DNA of 64,000 nt, taken from Triglochin maritima (taxonomy: Eukaryota > Streptophyta > Magnoliopsida > Alismatales > Juncaginaceae). Both the position numbers and the translations under genes were made by a program. How positions within the stretch are numbered: position 1 is the first letter of the stretch; every line of letters begins with the position of its first letter. This document shows positions 45,545 through 57,989 of this stretch, piece by piece. The stretch covers positions 9,024,501 to 9,088,500 of the forward strand of contig OY821775.1 in NCBI GenBank assembly GCA_963682175.1, in the 5' to 3' direction. The notes under the pieces were generated by a model. The model saw nothing but the letters and a program-made list of their open reading frames with translations. It was not told the DNA's origin and made no database searches.

Positions 45545-47284
45545 TAAAATGTTTTAGTCACACAATGATGACTAAAAATTGCACTTAAGAATTTCAAACC
45601 GAACCGGTCATCGAACCGATACAATTTTAGTTTTGGTTCAACGCGGTTGAATCACAGTCTAATCACGGTCGGACCATTGATAACGTTACCATTTTTAGAC
45701 CTGAAGTTGGACCAAACTGAATAAATATTAACGATCAGAGATGTTTGAACCGATTTCTGTATATTAACTAGAAGTTCGAACCGTCCATCGGTTTAGCTGA
45801 ACCGACCACTAGACCATCGTTCTCTGTTGAACCGGGTCGAACCGTCTGGTCCGGTCCGATTTTTAAAACATTGATTGCACCAAAGTAGATACATTTGAAT
45901 TTACCCAATACAATTTGCTCAAAAGTAATTATCCTTCATTAAAATATCAGAAACTTTTGGAATCTTTCCAACAGATTTTCCATATTTCTTGGTATTTTGT
46001 TAGCGGTGAAATTCAGATTTGACATAATTCTCCACACAAAAAAACATGTAAGGTTTTTGCACGACCCCAATGCCGGCTAGATTTGAGGTATGCCCTCCCA
46101 TATTTTTGACAATGTTTTCCTAAATAAGGCACACAGGAATTGGTTTTTGATAATGTTATTTATTTATTTATAATGCACACTCACACAGGAATTTGTTATC
46201 AGGTTAGCGTAGCTTGTGAAATCATCAGATTGAACCGACATCTTCAACCGACAAAATGCTATCAAGGAAAATACATACAAGTCAGACTTAACTGTTAAAT
46301 TACCTTCTCCTTTCTTTCTCACAACACCACAAATTGCTGTGAAGGTGGCTCCAGGGATTTATAATTTAGAAGAAATCATAACCCAACCCATAATGGTTAA
46401 CTCATAGCAACAATTGTTTAATCTGTTTGGATGAGAACAAAACATGCATAGATAGGAGTAGGACAACTAAACGGCTCCACTCCTGTCTCCTACCATTATT
46501 TCCGTGTCTCCGTCTAGCTAGGAACGGATTTGGTACGTAGCAAGAATATACAACTAAGACTAGGAAGAGATAATGTGATTTGAAATCATAGTATTATATT
46601 TTTTTCTGATCATATATAGTACCGTACATTATTCATTGCTTTCAACATTTTACAAGACATGTACTTAAGACTTTGTTAAACGGTGACATCAGTTTGGAGG
46701 GTAGTCTTCAAAAGCAACAAGTTAGGTGGAAATATATTACTCCGTCAAATTAGGTGGAATGTAAATATTCAAGAAGACCAGAAACTTAACCTACCATTGA
46801 GGTAACAACTTAACTTACTACACGTCTTCCGTCTATGATGGGACTGTAAAAGAACCTCTCCATGTGAATCATTTATCTTCAATTATTTAACTTCCCACGT
46901 GCTTCAATTATATATATATATATATATATTACACTTTTAAGTGCAAAAAGTAGATTGCATTTGTCAATAATCTGTTTTAACTGTTACTATTAGAATTTTG
47001 TCAGATCATGAGTAAATGGTATGTGGAAATTTAAGATGTTGAATCAAAATGTTGATGATGTCCATCACAACAACGAAAGTTCTAAGCAATGATCGCTCGT
47101 GTAAATCCAAGGAGTTTACTATCGACATTATTAAACGCATGAGACCATGAGAACGACATCTACAGCAACTCAAATTATGAAGGCATCTATTATATTTCGG
47201 ATCCTTGCTAGTTCAGAATCAGCTTTGATTTTATCTTCACAACTCAATAGAAACTGGATTAAAGATGAGCTGGACGAGTGGTCG
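45545..47284. other. Intergenic DNA with a GGTTCGAACC-rich repeat
   Basis: At about 45595-45880 many short words such as CGAACCGGTC, GGTTGAATC, GAACCGTC and GGTCCGGTCCGA recur, typical of a common plant dispersed repeat of unknown class. (AT)n near 46911-46930. No gene recognised. Confidence 0.45.
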
Positions 47285-48242
47285 TGTAATATCCTGGATT
47301 TTTGAGGTTGAGGTAATAATCAAATAAATTAATAACTATGACTTGACTTCCATTTTATGAATTGTTTCTAGATTGTTCTCAATATTTCATAAGGTGTGGA
47401 CTTTGATGCAATTTTCACAAACTTTACACGTGCTTTGCTGTTAGGAGAGAAGATGATGGTGGTGGATGGATTGATATATATATACATGAGTTTTGTTGTG
47501 GAGAAGTGAATTGATAACGTGGGAGTGGAGAAATAAGGTGAAGGTGGAGTGAGGGAAGAGTTGAATGGTGGTAGGATTTGTTATATACAGAGATGGAAAT
47601 TAGATGTGATTATGGAATTAATCTTGTGGTTGCGAGATAGACAAGTACTGATTCGTTATTCTTCAGTTTCATATCATGTCTGTCTCTCTTGATATTCGTA
47701 GTTGCATGCATGCTGAGTATCGATGTTGATTTCATTGATATGCATATGATTGCATGGTGGTGTTTCGGTTGACATGTCTTATGGTTGTATGTATGTTTCT
47801 GGCTGAGTCACTTAGGAAAGAGCTGCCTAGCGGACAGCGTGGAGCCACCCAAGAGAGGAAAGGGCTGTCTGTTGTTAGTGCGAAGCTACCAGGTGTGCGT
47901 CTGACTGATTGATAGATTTCAGAAGCACATGATGTGGTCGAATCCGAATGGGGGTTCCAGATTGTTATGCATGCATTTTATTTATAATGCATGTCTCTTG
48001 ATTGTGCTTATTGACTGAATGTCATATTCTGTATTATTTTCCACATGATTATGATTCTGATTGATTGACGGTTGGAACTTGCGGGCTGTCGAACTCACAA
48101 TTTGTTGATTATATTTTTCAGATTATTATGAGCATATCAGGTGGATTTAAATATCAGAGTGCGCAGCGGTCAGGATCGTGGATCGTATCTTAACGCACCG
48201 GGTTCGGACGGGTAAGCACCTGTCCGGGCTCGGGGCGTTACA
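47285..48242. mobile_element. Solo LTR, same family as 44118
   Basis: 958 bp, TGTAATATCCTGGATTTTTG...CGGGGCGTTACA, same orientation as the first. Flanking bases GGTCG and GGTCA agree at four of five positions, a slightly decayed target duplication. The last 600 bases match the first copy with few substitutions. The first 350 include a stretch absent from the other copy. Confidence 0.85.
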
Positions 48243-50588
48243 GGTCATACATTAAGATTTGCCGAATAGATAGGTATGACTGTTACCTCTTCGAGTTCAA
48301 TTTTTCTGCATCCTGAAATATAAGAAAGGAGCAGTTAGGATGAGACAGATGAAGAAAAAAGAAAATAAAAGCATGAACATTTTGTTTTATTACCCAAGGT
48401 TAATTGTTGCCCAATATGGATCTGGACCCCCCTCCTGGAAGTCAACATCCAGTGGTTGCCATCTGCAGAGCTGGAAATATATATATGAACACAGATCATG
48501 GGTGACAAAGAGTGGCGTTCTTATTAAATGATGCCAACTAGTGAACCCCATAACTCCATAAATGTCTCACTCATATCATTACCTCGTCGCTACTGCCAAG
48601 TAAAATTTCATGAGCTACTTATCCTGGCTATTGTCCTCAGATGTCTTATTTACTTCAAATGTCTCCTCTCAAGTGTAAACTATGTTGACAGATTAATAAT
48701 GCAAATATTTAATGTTTTTTTCATTAGGTGTTTGAAGTAAAACTAAAGTGGTATATATGTATCTTTTTTATAATTAGCATTTGATAGATTATCACCTTTC
48801 CCGAGTAAGCGGAGAGGAAAGATCATAGAGATTCCGGATTGCGCGGTGAATCTACGAGCAACTTGGGAGAGTGAGTATTTTATTTTGGGGGACTCTTTGG
48901 ACCTCATTTTCCTTTGATGTTACACTGAAAGCTATGAAGTCTTTTAATCTTTTAAGTGTAGTTTTGATAATCCTTCCAATCCGATATTTATCTTCACAAA
49001 TCAATTGCTCAATGTTTTGCAATTCAACCCTCAGAGAGGACTTCAGGGTTACGCAAGTTTTTTGAATGTCAGGTCAGAAACGTTGATTGAAGCCTCACTT
49101 TGGCAAAAGGATAACAAACACATATACGTCAGACAAGAATATGCACGACAAATCATTTAAGATCTATCAGAGAGGAATCGTTCCAAGCCAAACCTCCTAT
49201 CCAAATTCGAGAGACACCCCGTTTCTCCATTAACCAACATCTCGGCCTCATGATTATGCATTGATTTCAAACCACAATCCTTTTCTAAAATTTTCGGAAA
49301 TGTTCTCAAGCACCTTCAAGACATGATTTTCCAATCAACTAACATGCTTAAACTCCTTTCGGAAGAACACTTTAGAGCATGTTATACAGAATATTGTAAC
49401 ATGTAACCAACATATACTCTTTGCAAACAGTCATTACCAACTTATCATATTGGATATTTGTTAGATGCATGATGTCTACAATCAAGGCAACATAAAGGGC
49501 AGTTATATCTCAGACATAGAACCAAAAATGTTTGCTGGGTGGTGACCCTTCTATATCACCAAACTTTGGACATCCATGAATACCTATGGAATGGCTGGTA
49601 AGTTCTTCGAAAGTTGCATCACTAGCAAATGGTGTTGGCCATCAAATGTAGCTTGGTCGAGAAACGATCTTTTGCAATTCTTAGTAAAAGAAACAAGCTG
49701 TAACTGTTACTTTCCAGAAACAAAACTGAATAAACTACGGAATGCAATTTTGTCAATGCATGACATCAATTTTAGTTTCTTACTGTTGTTTTTCAAGATA
49801 AATAGAAAGGATATGACAGAATCTGATCAAATGATGAAGAAAGAAATTTAATGTCACCTAAACAAGTACAAATACACACACAAACACTCTAACAGTGCTG
49901 CTGCTGCTGCTGCTTCCCTTTTAAGGAAAATAAGAATATGCCTTCAGTACATTCCAAGGCAATACAACTACAAAGTGGTTTTGATTACGTTATATTTTAC
50001 ATTACAAAAGCTTCCTCCATTTGGTAACTATAAGGAACCCAGAACTCTTTCGGCTGAATGAGAAAGGTCAATAAAACTTCTTTCGATTTCATAGCAATCT
50101 GTTATGGTTTTCAAGCATGGTAGCTCTCTCCTGTCAATCATAACAAGCTAGAATGAGTTAACATCAAGAAAGTGACAATTTTCATATTGAACGGTTAATC
50201 TTGTCTCAGGTTGAAATCCACCAAAACCTCCAAAAACCACTATCTTTTAATGTTCATACGAGATAGCATCCAAGGGTAAAACTCACAATACAAAAGTCCA
50301 TCAACTCGGTCAAATCTTCCCAAATAGCAATACCAAATCGCAAGAGCCAAAATCCAAAGAATCCACCAACAAAACTCCAACCACCACTCCAATTTCACCA
50401 GAAAATCTAATCTAAAACCCACACTGAGAGCCACAACCAAAGGATGTGGAGCTCGACGGAAGTGGCGAATCTCGATGATGGTGAAACTCGACAAAAGTGG
50501 CGGAGCTCGACGGTGGTGGTGGCAGAGGTGTAGATGTGGTGAGAGGAAGTGTCGGGATTCGAGATGGAATTTGGTGTTGAAAATGAGG
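48243..50588. other. No gene confidently recognised
   Basis: A (TGC)n microsatellite lies at about 49896-49914. A possible exon at about 48795-48870 reads RGKIIEIPDCAVNLRATWE before a GTGAGT, but no partner exons or family were found. A 91-codon frame at 49576-49851 is unrecognised. At 50450-50510, GAGCTCGACGG and close variants recur three times. Confidence 0.4.
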
Positions 50589-50596
50589 GTGGGGTT

Positions 50597-51406
50597 TAGG
50601 GGTGTAATCGATCTCTAAACGAGCGATCCGAGTCTGCTCAAGATCGGCTCGTTAAGGGTTTCGAGCGGAAAATTCTGCTCGTGCTCGGTTCGATCTGCTC
50701 GCGAGCGGCTCACGAGCGGCTCGTTAACCTAATTTTTTTTTTTGTATTGAATTCCTAATAATATTGTCCTAATAAGTAAATTATAAAATTACTTAAGACA
50801 AATATAATAATAGTTAGTAACAAAATTTTAAAATTAACACCTAAAATAAAACATAATCTTATAAATTATACGACAACATCAACATCTTATAAATAAGATT
50901 ATACACTTGGATCAAACAAAATCAACACAATATTAAAATCAAACACAATTTTCTAAATTATAAGACAACTCACAACATCAACATCTTATAAATAAGATTA
51001 TCTATCTGACCCAAATCTTAATTTATTTGAACTTTTGGTGTAGAAAAGAATGAGAAAAAGAAATAATAATGATGAAAAACGAAGGACTAATAAGGTTTTG
51101 ATTCTTATGGGGATTTTGATTTGGTTTATTAAATGAATTGTTGGGTTTGGTAAATTAGTTTATTAAATGAGTTTAACACTTTACCAATTGGGTAATTGGA
51201 TAGAATATTCAGGTTAATCAAATAATTAGATATAGTAATCAGGTTTCGAGCGATAATTGCGCGAGCATCGAGCGAGTATCGAGCGAGCGGAGTCTGCTCG
51301 TGCTCGGCTCGTTACTAACCGATCCGAGCAATTTCGAGCAAAATCAGAGTAAAATCGAGCGAACATCGAGCGATCTATCGATCCCGAGCAGAACTTGACA
51401 GCCCTA
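50597..51406. mobile_element. Non-autonomous hAT element
   Basis: Perfect 8-bp target duplication GTGGGGTT at 50589-50596 and 51407-51414. Ends TAGGGGTGTAATCGAT and, inverted, TAGGGCTGTCAAGTTC, in the TAGGG-TG form typical of plant hAT elements. Both subterminal regions are packed with GAGCGA/GCTCG words, the usual hAT transposase-binding context. AT-rich middle with an internal direct repeat (ACATCAACATCTTATAAATA twice). No transposase. Confidence 0.9.
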
Positions 51407-51414
51407 GTGGGGTT

Positions 51415-51928
51415 TGTATTACACCTAAAAATGTGGAATTTTGTTTTGTTATTTTGTATAGGGGTGAAATTTCTCAAATTTCAATCTTCAATCTACTAAA
51501 CGTGATATTTACAAATAACTTTTTTTGAAATTCCATAAATTTTAAAATTTCATGTATGAACGACACATCTCATGGATTGCTAGTATGGTTTGGACTTATA
51601 TTCGGACAACTAGTTATATATCCATATTTTTCATTGATCCGTGTTTTGAGAATGACTCTTTACATGATGAATGAAATATTAGACAAATATAATTTGAATG
51701 CAAAACGCTTTTGTGAAATACAAGGCTTGGTGATTGTGTTGAATTGTGTATTATGAAAGGATGTTTTTTTGTGAAAAGGGTAGACGAGTTGTTGGTTTTT
51801 GTTGCATGTTCTCAACACAAGATGGGACGAGGAGGAGCTCCTGCATAGGTGCAGTATCCTATCGGAAATGGTATTTTGCACGGGAAGGAGGTTCATCGAG
51901 AAAAGATTCGTTGTTATGTGATGTGTAC
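51415..51928. other. AT-rich intergenic DNA
   Basis: A 66-codon frame at 51556-51756 and shadows; no recognisable domain. Confidence 0.4.
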
Positions 51929-51931
51929 TAA

Positions 51932-52358
51932 GGCTTGATTTGGATGTGACTTCCAGATATGAGCTTCTGGGGGAAAGTTAGCTTCTGGAAATGCTGATCC
52001 AGGAGCAGTTTCTTCCTCAGAGGTTGAAAGTTTTTAGATGGGGTGAAGACTTTTGAGAGTCTCAGATATCTTGTCGAAATAAATTCTCAAATTGCCCCTA
52101 GACTTTTGTCGATAAATAAAAGTTTATGTAGGTATATGCTGAAATCAACGATGATAAAATTATCGCAAAAATCCAACAAGTGGAGTAGCTGCCAGAAGCT
52201 CCTTTCATGAGCTTCTACATCCCAATACAAAAACGTATCTCGATTGTCGTGTTAGAATTCCAACTCTTGGGAATCCACTTCCATATTTGAATGACATCAT
52301 CCTACTGTAGCAGTTCCATGATGGGACGGGAGCTTATACGTATCATCCAAACAACCTC
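51932..52358. mobile_element. Tourist-like MITE
   Basis: 427 bp between TAA target copies (51929-51931 and 52359-52361). Left end GGCTTGATTTGGATG; inverted right end GAGGTTGTTTGGATG. This TIR style (GG-TTGTTTGG) and the 3-bp TAA target are those of Tourist/PIF-Harbinger MITEs. No coding capacity. Confidence 0.8.
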
Positions 52359-52361
52359 TAA

Positions 52362-54700
52362 GTTTTGGTAGAGCAAATCCCACGTGGAGGTTTACAGGTT
52401 CAACAAATCCATTGTCAGACCACTGTTGGTCAAAATGAATTGAGTGAGTGTGCTCCGTCGTGGCCTCATACATGGTCCATTACATATTTTTTGGACCGTA
52501 TCATCTAATAGCCCAATAGATGGTATTATGGTCCCAAAATGTGGCAGAAGTGAGCAGATATTGGGCCTAACAACATGAAGCCCATACAAGCTGTGATTTA
52601 CCGATTTGCATTTATAAAGTTTATGATGATTTCACTTCATCTCCAAAGTTTGAAACTTTACAAAATTAAAAGTGGTCACTACTCACTAGGCATCACGTGG
52701 TCTCGTTGGTGCATTTAATTCCCTCCCGAACACAATATGCTGTAACAGCGAATCACGCCATGAGCATCTTTGTCCTCCTCACTCTCCAATGCAAACCACA
52801 CCACAAGCAGAACACATATGCTTTGGTTATTTTTCGTGCGATGTGTGGACATCTGATCAAACTACGTCCGGAAATGGAATTCGGTTAAAAAAACTACAAT
52901 CACTTACCATACTTCGGATGACCTGGTCACGATCATTCTTTCTATTATTTCTCTTCCACGTCATCTTTTTCTCTCTCCAACCTAATTTCTTCTTTTTCCT
53001 ACATTATTCACATCTTAACCACAACCACAACAACTTATCTTTCCCCTCCACTTATTTCGAGGTTCATCTTGAAAAAATTTAAAAAAAAATTAAAAAATCA
53101 AAACAATTATAAAACTTATTTTCAAAAAAAATTTAAAAAAACTCAAACAAAAAAATTCAAAACAAAAACAAAACCAAAAAATAATAATAAAAAAACAATA
53201 AAATATTCAACGTCGACGACCCAGGCGTTTTTAAACTCGGATGATTGGGAGATGACCCGGTTCGTGAGGTGCATTTTTGCACCGTTAGTGGTGCTCTAAG
53301 TACGAGACCATCAAGATATAGTATGTGTTCGATAATTTCGGGGTATTAAATCATAAATGTTGAATTGGTATGATTAGAAGTCAATCAAGTTATTTTATTT
53401 TATCTCAATTTCATTTTAAATCTCATGATAGAATATCTTTTAAGTGAACTAACCCGAATTTGTACCAATATCATTACCAATCACATGTTGATCCGTGAGT
53501 TGCTCGAAGGACCATTTGAATCTTTTTGGAGCTAAGTCTAAGGTTCAAATAAAGTGCAATGTTTTTTAAAATGTAAGATAGATTTATTTTTCTTCTTTTC
53601 TTTCTAGTTCTCTCCTATTAAATCATCCTAGAATAGCAAAAATAAAGTGTGAAGTTTGGTTGTATCAAATCAAATAGTGGAGGATTGATTGGATAGAATC
53701 TCTCCTATATGGTTTGAATTTTTAAGCAACTCTACAAATGGGAGAAATTGGAGTCAATGAAAAGAAAAGAAAAAGGATACAAAATTTTGACTATTTGTTT
53801 ATATTCTCGAACTATCTTTAGTTATTTCGACTTAGCAAAACATATTTTATTCTTTTCTTTCTTTTTAAGGTTATTCTGATCGATTAAACGTAAGCAATTT
53901 ATGTCCTTTTGCGACCATCTTACCGCCCATACAAGATAAATCCATTATATTTTCTCTTTTTCCCCCACTCTTTTAATCTAAAACTCACACAGATACTTCA
54001 ATTTGTAACACGTAATTTTTTGCATCTGCAACAGACGACGCAAGCGTTTGAAGTGATGGTGCAGGATTTCTAGACATTCCTCATGCTTCTCCAAGTCTGC
54101 TTTTGTCACACTATTATCTTCACAAAAGACCTTCCTACGTAAGCACAATGTTCACATACCTCAAACCCAACATTTGTTGTTTGGGTCTCCTGGGAAGAAG
54201 TCGTGTTGGTTAAGGGTGAGTGGAACACACATATCGAGTTCAATTCCAGCATGGACATGTCAAACATTCTGGTGAAAATGATGTTGGACCACCTACAGTT
54301 TAAAATCATTTCCCGTCTGTCCCAAAGTGGGGATGAATGTCAAGGAATTCTGGGTCATTAAGAAGAAAAAGAAAATATTATTTGGAAGTCATCCTAAAGG
54401 ATTACGATTTTTCCACCAACATCGGACCCAAAGGGCTGTCAAACCGACACTGAAAATACAATAATGTATTTACACCATCTACTATCCAACGTACTTGTAT
54501 GATTATTGTACTTATACATCCTATTCCTACCACCACATTCACAGAATTCACATTCATCTTCCAAACTAAAAAAATAGATTCATTCACATGTAACCGACAA
54601 CTCGAGTCAACTAACCACAGTCAGGTAACCCAACCCACCGACTCCCTCCTTTATCAATTATCACTCCACTCCCAACTGAACCTCAAACACCACACCAATA
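52362..54700. other. Intergenic region and FLA promoter side
   Basis: A-rich block at 53070-53205 and no recognised gene. The sequence around 53245-53300 (GTGCATTTTTGCACCGTTAGTGGTGCTCTAAG) resembles a Harbinger-type end (GGTGCTCTAA) but lacks a clear partner. No convincing TATA box was chosen for the FLA gene. Confidence 0.4.
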
Positions 54701-56567
54701 ATGGCTCCTTCTCCTCCCACCACCACCATCCTCACCCTCCTCCTCCTCGCCACCGTCGCCTCTGCCGCCCACAACATCACCGCCATTCTCTCCGCCTTCC
54801 CAGACTACTCCGTCTACAACGACTTCCTCGCCCGCACCAAGGTCGCCGACGAGATCAACTCCCGCGAGACCCTCACTTGCCTCGTCCTCCCCAACCCCAC
54901 CATGTCCGCCCTCACCGCCGGAAAACCTCTCTCCGCCGTCAAGGCCGCGCTCCGCCTCCTCACCCTCCTCGACTACTACGACTCCGCGAAGCTCCACGCC
55001 ATCTCCGACGGCTCCGTCCTCACGACGACGCTCCTCCAGACGACCGGGAATGCGGAGGGGAATTTGGGGTTCGTGAACATTACGGATCTGAGAGGGGGGA
55101 AGGTTGGGTTTGGAGCGACGTCGAAGGGCGCCAAGTTGGATAGTGTTTATACCAAGTCGGTTAAGCAGATCCCGTTTAGCATCTCGGTTTTGGAGATTAG
55201 TAAGCCGATTGTGTTCCCTGGGTTGCTCGATGCGCCGGATAAAAGTGCGAATATTACCGGGTTGTTGGAGAAGGCTGGGTGTAAGACGTTCGCGTCTTTG
55301 ATTCTTTCCTCCGGCGTGCTCAAGATCTACCAGGTCAGTACTTAAATCTGGATTGTTTCGTTAAGACTTGGAATTTGTTTTTGTGGATCTGAAGTTCATG
55401 TTGCAATTTGGATCAACATCGCCTGGCATTAGAATGTTGGGACGGAATATAACGATAACATGCTACTCCACCATCCAACTAGTTTTAGCTTTCGTGACAA
55501 ATTCAAAGGTGATGTTGTGAGTTAATAGAGTCGTGGGTGACGGACCAGATTCGAGTTCGGAAATAAGACGTTACATTACAAGTGATTGTTTTTAGGAATG
55601 GTTGTTAATGTTGTTACTAGTAAGTGAAGAGGTGGAATTTTTTAGAGAGAGTAACATTGTAAGCTTCAAGTATTACTTCTGCAAGCACACTGAAACAAAT
55701 CTAACTACTTCAACTCAAACAAAATTAGCTTGCATTGTTCCTTAAATAACAATGTGCAATTCCATGCACATGAGGCTAATTAAGTAGGTAGATTTATAAT
55801 CTCAGATTCTCATTAAAAAAATTAGTTGGTAGTTTTTGACTTTCGGTTAGCCAAATTTACAATCGCTTTCAATTAATGACAAATTGTCGGTAGGAAACAA
55901 AACAAAACAATGGTGTTTCTTCAGAATTTGATTTGAAATTAAAAAACGTTTGCAACAACAGGATGCGATGGACAAAGGCTTGACGGTGTTCGCCCCGAAC
56001 GACGAGGCCTTCAAAGCCGAAGGCGTGCCGGACCTCTCGACCCTCTCCCAAGCCGAGCTCGTCACCCTCCTCCAGTACCACGCCATCCCTCAGTACAACC
56101 CCAAGGCAACTCTCCAATCCGTTAAGTCCAAACTCCCCACTCTCGCCACCAACGCCGCCGGCGACTACGACATCTCCGTCTCCTCCACCGGCGACGACGT
56201 CTCCCTCGACACCGGCCTCGACACCTCCCGCATCGCATCCACGGTCGTCGACGACACTCCTCTCTGCATCCTCACCGTCGACAGCGTCCTCCTTCCCGTT
56301 GACCTCTTCGGGAAAGCGCCGTCCCCGGCTCCAGGGCCCGCACCGGCGAGCTCTCCTTCTCCCCTCTCCGACGCCCCCACCCCCGCTGTCGCCCCAGCGC
56401 CCGAGGCCTTGGAGCCCTCGGCGGCGCCAGAATCGGATGCGCCCGCCGGGTCTCCGGAGAAGGCTTCCGATGTTAAGGCGGCGGACTCCGCCGACGCGGT
56501 CGCGCTTGCGATGCCTCTTTCGGCTCTTCTCGCCGTCGCCACCGTGGCGGTTTTTAGATTCGTTTGA
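54701..56567 (+). CDS. FLA8/FLA10: Fasciclin-like arabinogalactan protein (FLA8/FLA10 type)
   Basis: Two exons, 54701-55333 and 55962-56567, with a 628-bp phase-0 intron; 412 residues. Cell-surface, GPI-anchored proteoglycan thought to act in wall architecture and adhesion. Order: signal peptide ([14 protein letters not shown]), then [18 protein letters not shown] opening FAS1 domain 1, which holds [29 protein letters not shown] and [17 protein letters not shown]1 domain 2 begins [18 protein letters not shown] and includes [20 protein letters not shown] and [17 protein letters not shown] Pro/Ala/Ser glycomodule ([16 protein letters not shown]) and a hydrophobic GPI-signal tail end the protein. 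Several NIT sequons are present. Odd: codon use flips from almost all C-ending to G/T-ending near 55045, then back to C-ending in exon 2. Confidence 0.95.
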
Positions 56568-57145
56568 ATTTGGGGTATTTGCGTTTTATCCTGTACTTTT
56601 TTGTAATTTGGTATTCTAGCGTTTATTTGTGTCGATTCGATGAGAATCGTGAGATGACTTGATCTGCTCTGTTTCGTTTGTTTTCGATTGAGCTGTAAAG
56701 GATTCGTTTTGTTTATTGTCTTTTGTTGTAATTGGTTATTATTGTTTGTCCACTTATTGGGTTGTTACTTTTGGACTTTTGTCGTTGCATGTGCAAATAT
56801 TATGCCTCTTAAATCTTACCGATCTCACGGATACATTGAATTAGTTTAAGTAAAAAGAGGAGCATAGTAGATCTCACGATCACGTCTCAACCTCCTGAGA
56901 AATTGTACTAAATAACTCTCTTATTTTTTCCTCCATTGTGTCCACGTAATAATACTCTCTACTCGCAATACCAATGCATCGAAATTGGATCCCAGGATGT
57001 GCTAACGGCTGACCAAATCTCACAACCATGGGAAACCAAAAATGTGATGTTGCATGTAGTTAAAAATGTCACTAACAGTTTGATATGAAAAACTTTTTCC
57101 TCGGGAAAAATGTTGCTGTGATTTTTTGTCAGATCACACATGATA
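56568..57145 (+). other. 3' flank of the FLA gene
   Basis: T-rich 3' UTR-like sequence to about 56760, then intergenic DNA without a recognised feature. Confidence 0.4.
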
Positions 57146-57731
57146 ATTGGGTTATGGTATCCTTTAATTAGAGTATTAGTTAAAATGTGCAAAGATTTGG
57201 CGACAATGTTATGATTCTTCGTCGAGTCACTTATGCTAATAAAGTTCTAGAATTGTTTTACCACACGAGCATGAAGTTCACTCGTTAAGGGATGGTGACC
57301 TATTTGTTGGACATCCGGGTTGTGTGGTTATTGGTAAATAACTTTCGATTCTCACTACACGAGTATGAAATCTATTGTTGAGGCATAATGACTTATTCAT
57401 TGTATATGTGAACATTGTAGTTATTGGTCAATACCTTGTGATTCGGGCATTTGTTTATGTACTTCTTATGCACATCTTAAGTTCCTACAACGCATTAACA
57501 CATAGATTTTGAGATTCTTCGTAAGATCTTCTATGCTACTTGGGTTATAGTATCCTTTGCCTTGAGTATTAGTTCTTAGGAGTATAAATTTGGCTAAAGT
57601 ATTGTGATTCTTCTTCGGGTCGTGTGGGCTAATTGGATTCTAAAATCGTTTCACCACACAAACATGAAGTTCACTCATTATGGTACGAACACATATTCAT
57701 TGGGCACCCGGGTCTTCTGGTTATCGGCCAA
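57146..57731. repeat. Diverged tandem duplication, about 394-bp spacing
   Basis: The block at 57146-57337 (TTGGGTTATGGTATCCTTTA, ATGATTCTTCGTCGAGTC, ACCACACGAGCATGAAGTTC, GTGTGGTTATTGG) recurs at 57540-57731 with many substitutions. A third, partial copy lies near 57350-57440. No coding frame survives across it. Confidence 0.8.
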
Positions 57732-57989
57732 GAATTTCTAGTTCAGTCTAAAAATCCTGAGTTGACATTCTTTAGAAAAATGATCAAAATAAGAAGTGAT
57801 CGAAATATATCAAAATGATACTCAAATTGATCGGTTTGATGAGAGGATTCTAAATCTACACTTACATCTTTGAGAAACTCTTTATGGATCTCTAAAAACT
57901 TGATTTTAAAAAATAAGGTGAATAGATGTAATATATTAAGAACAAACAGAAACTTTGACAACAATAAAAGGACAAGATTGTATGGTGGA

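Noticed and set aside
49576..49851. + frame of 91 codons
   Set aside because: No recognisable domain, no splice partners, and composition like the surrounding AT-rich DNA.
53245..53300. Harbinger-type end (GGTGCTCTAA)
   Set aside because: Only one end seen. No partner TIR or TAA duplication located within a few kilobases.
54683..54997. Gly/Glu-rich minus frame of 104 codons, and a His/Arg-rich + frame at 54499-55143
   Set aside because: Shadows of the C-rich FLA exon 1.
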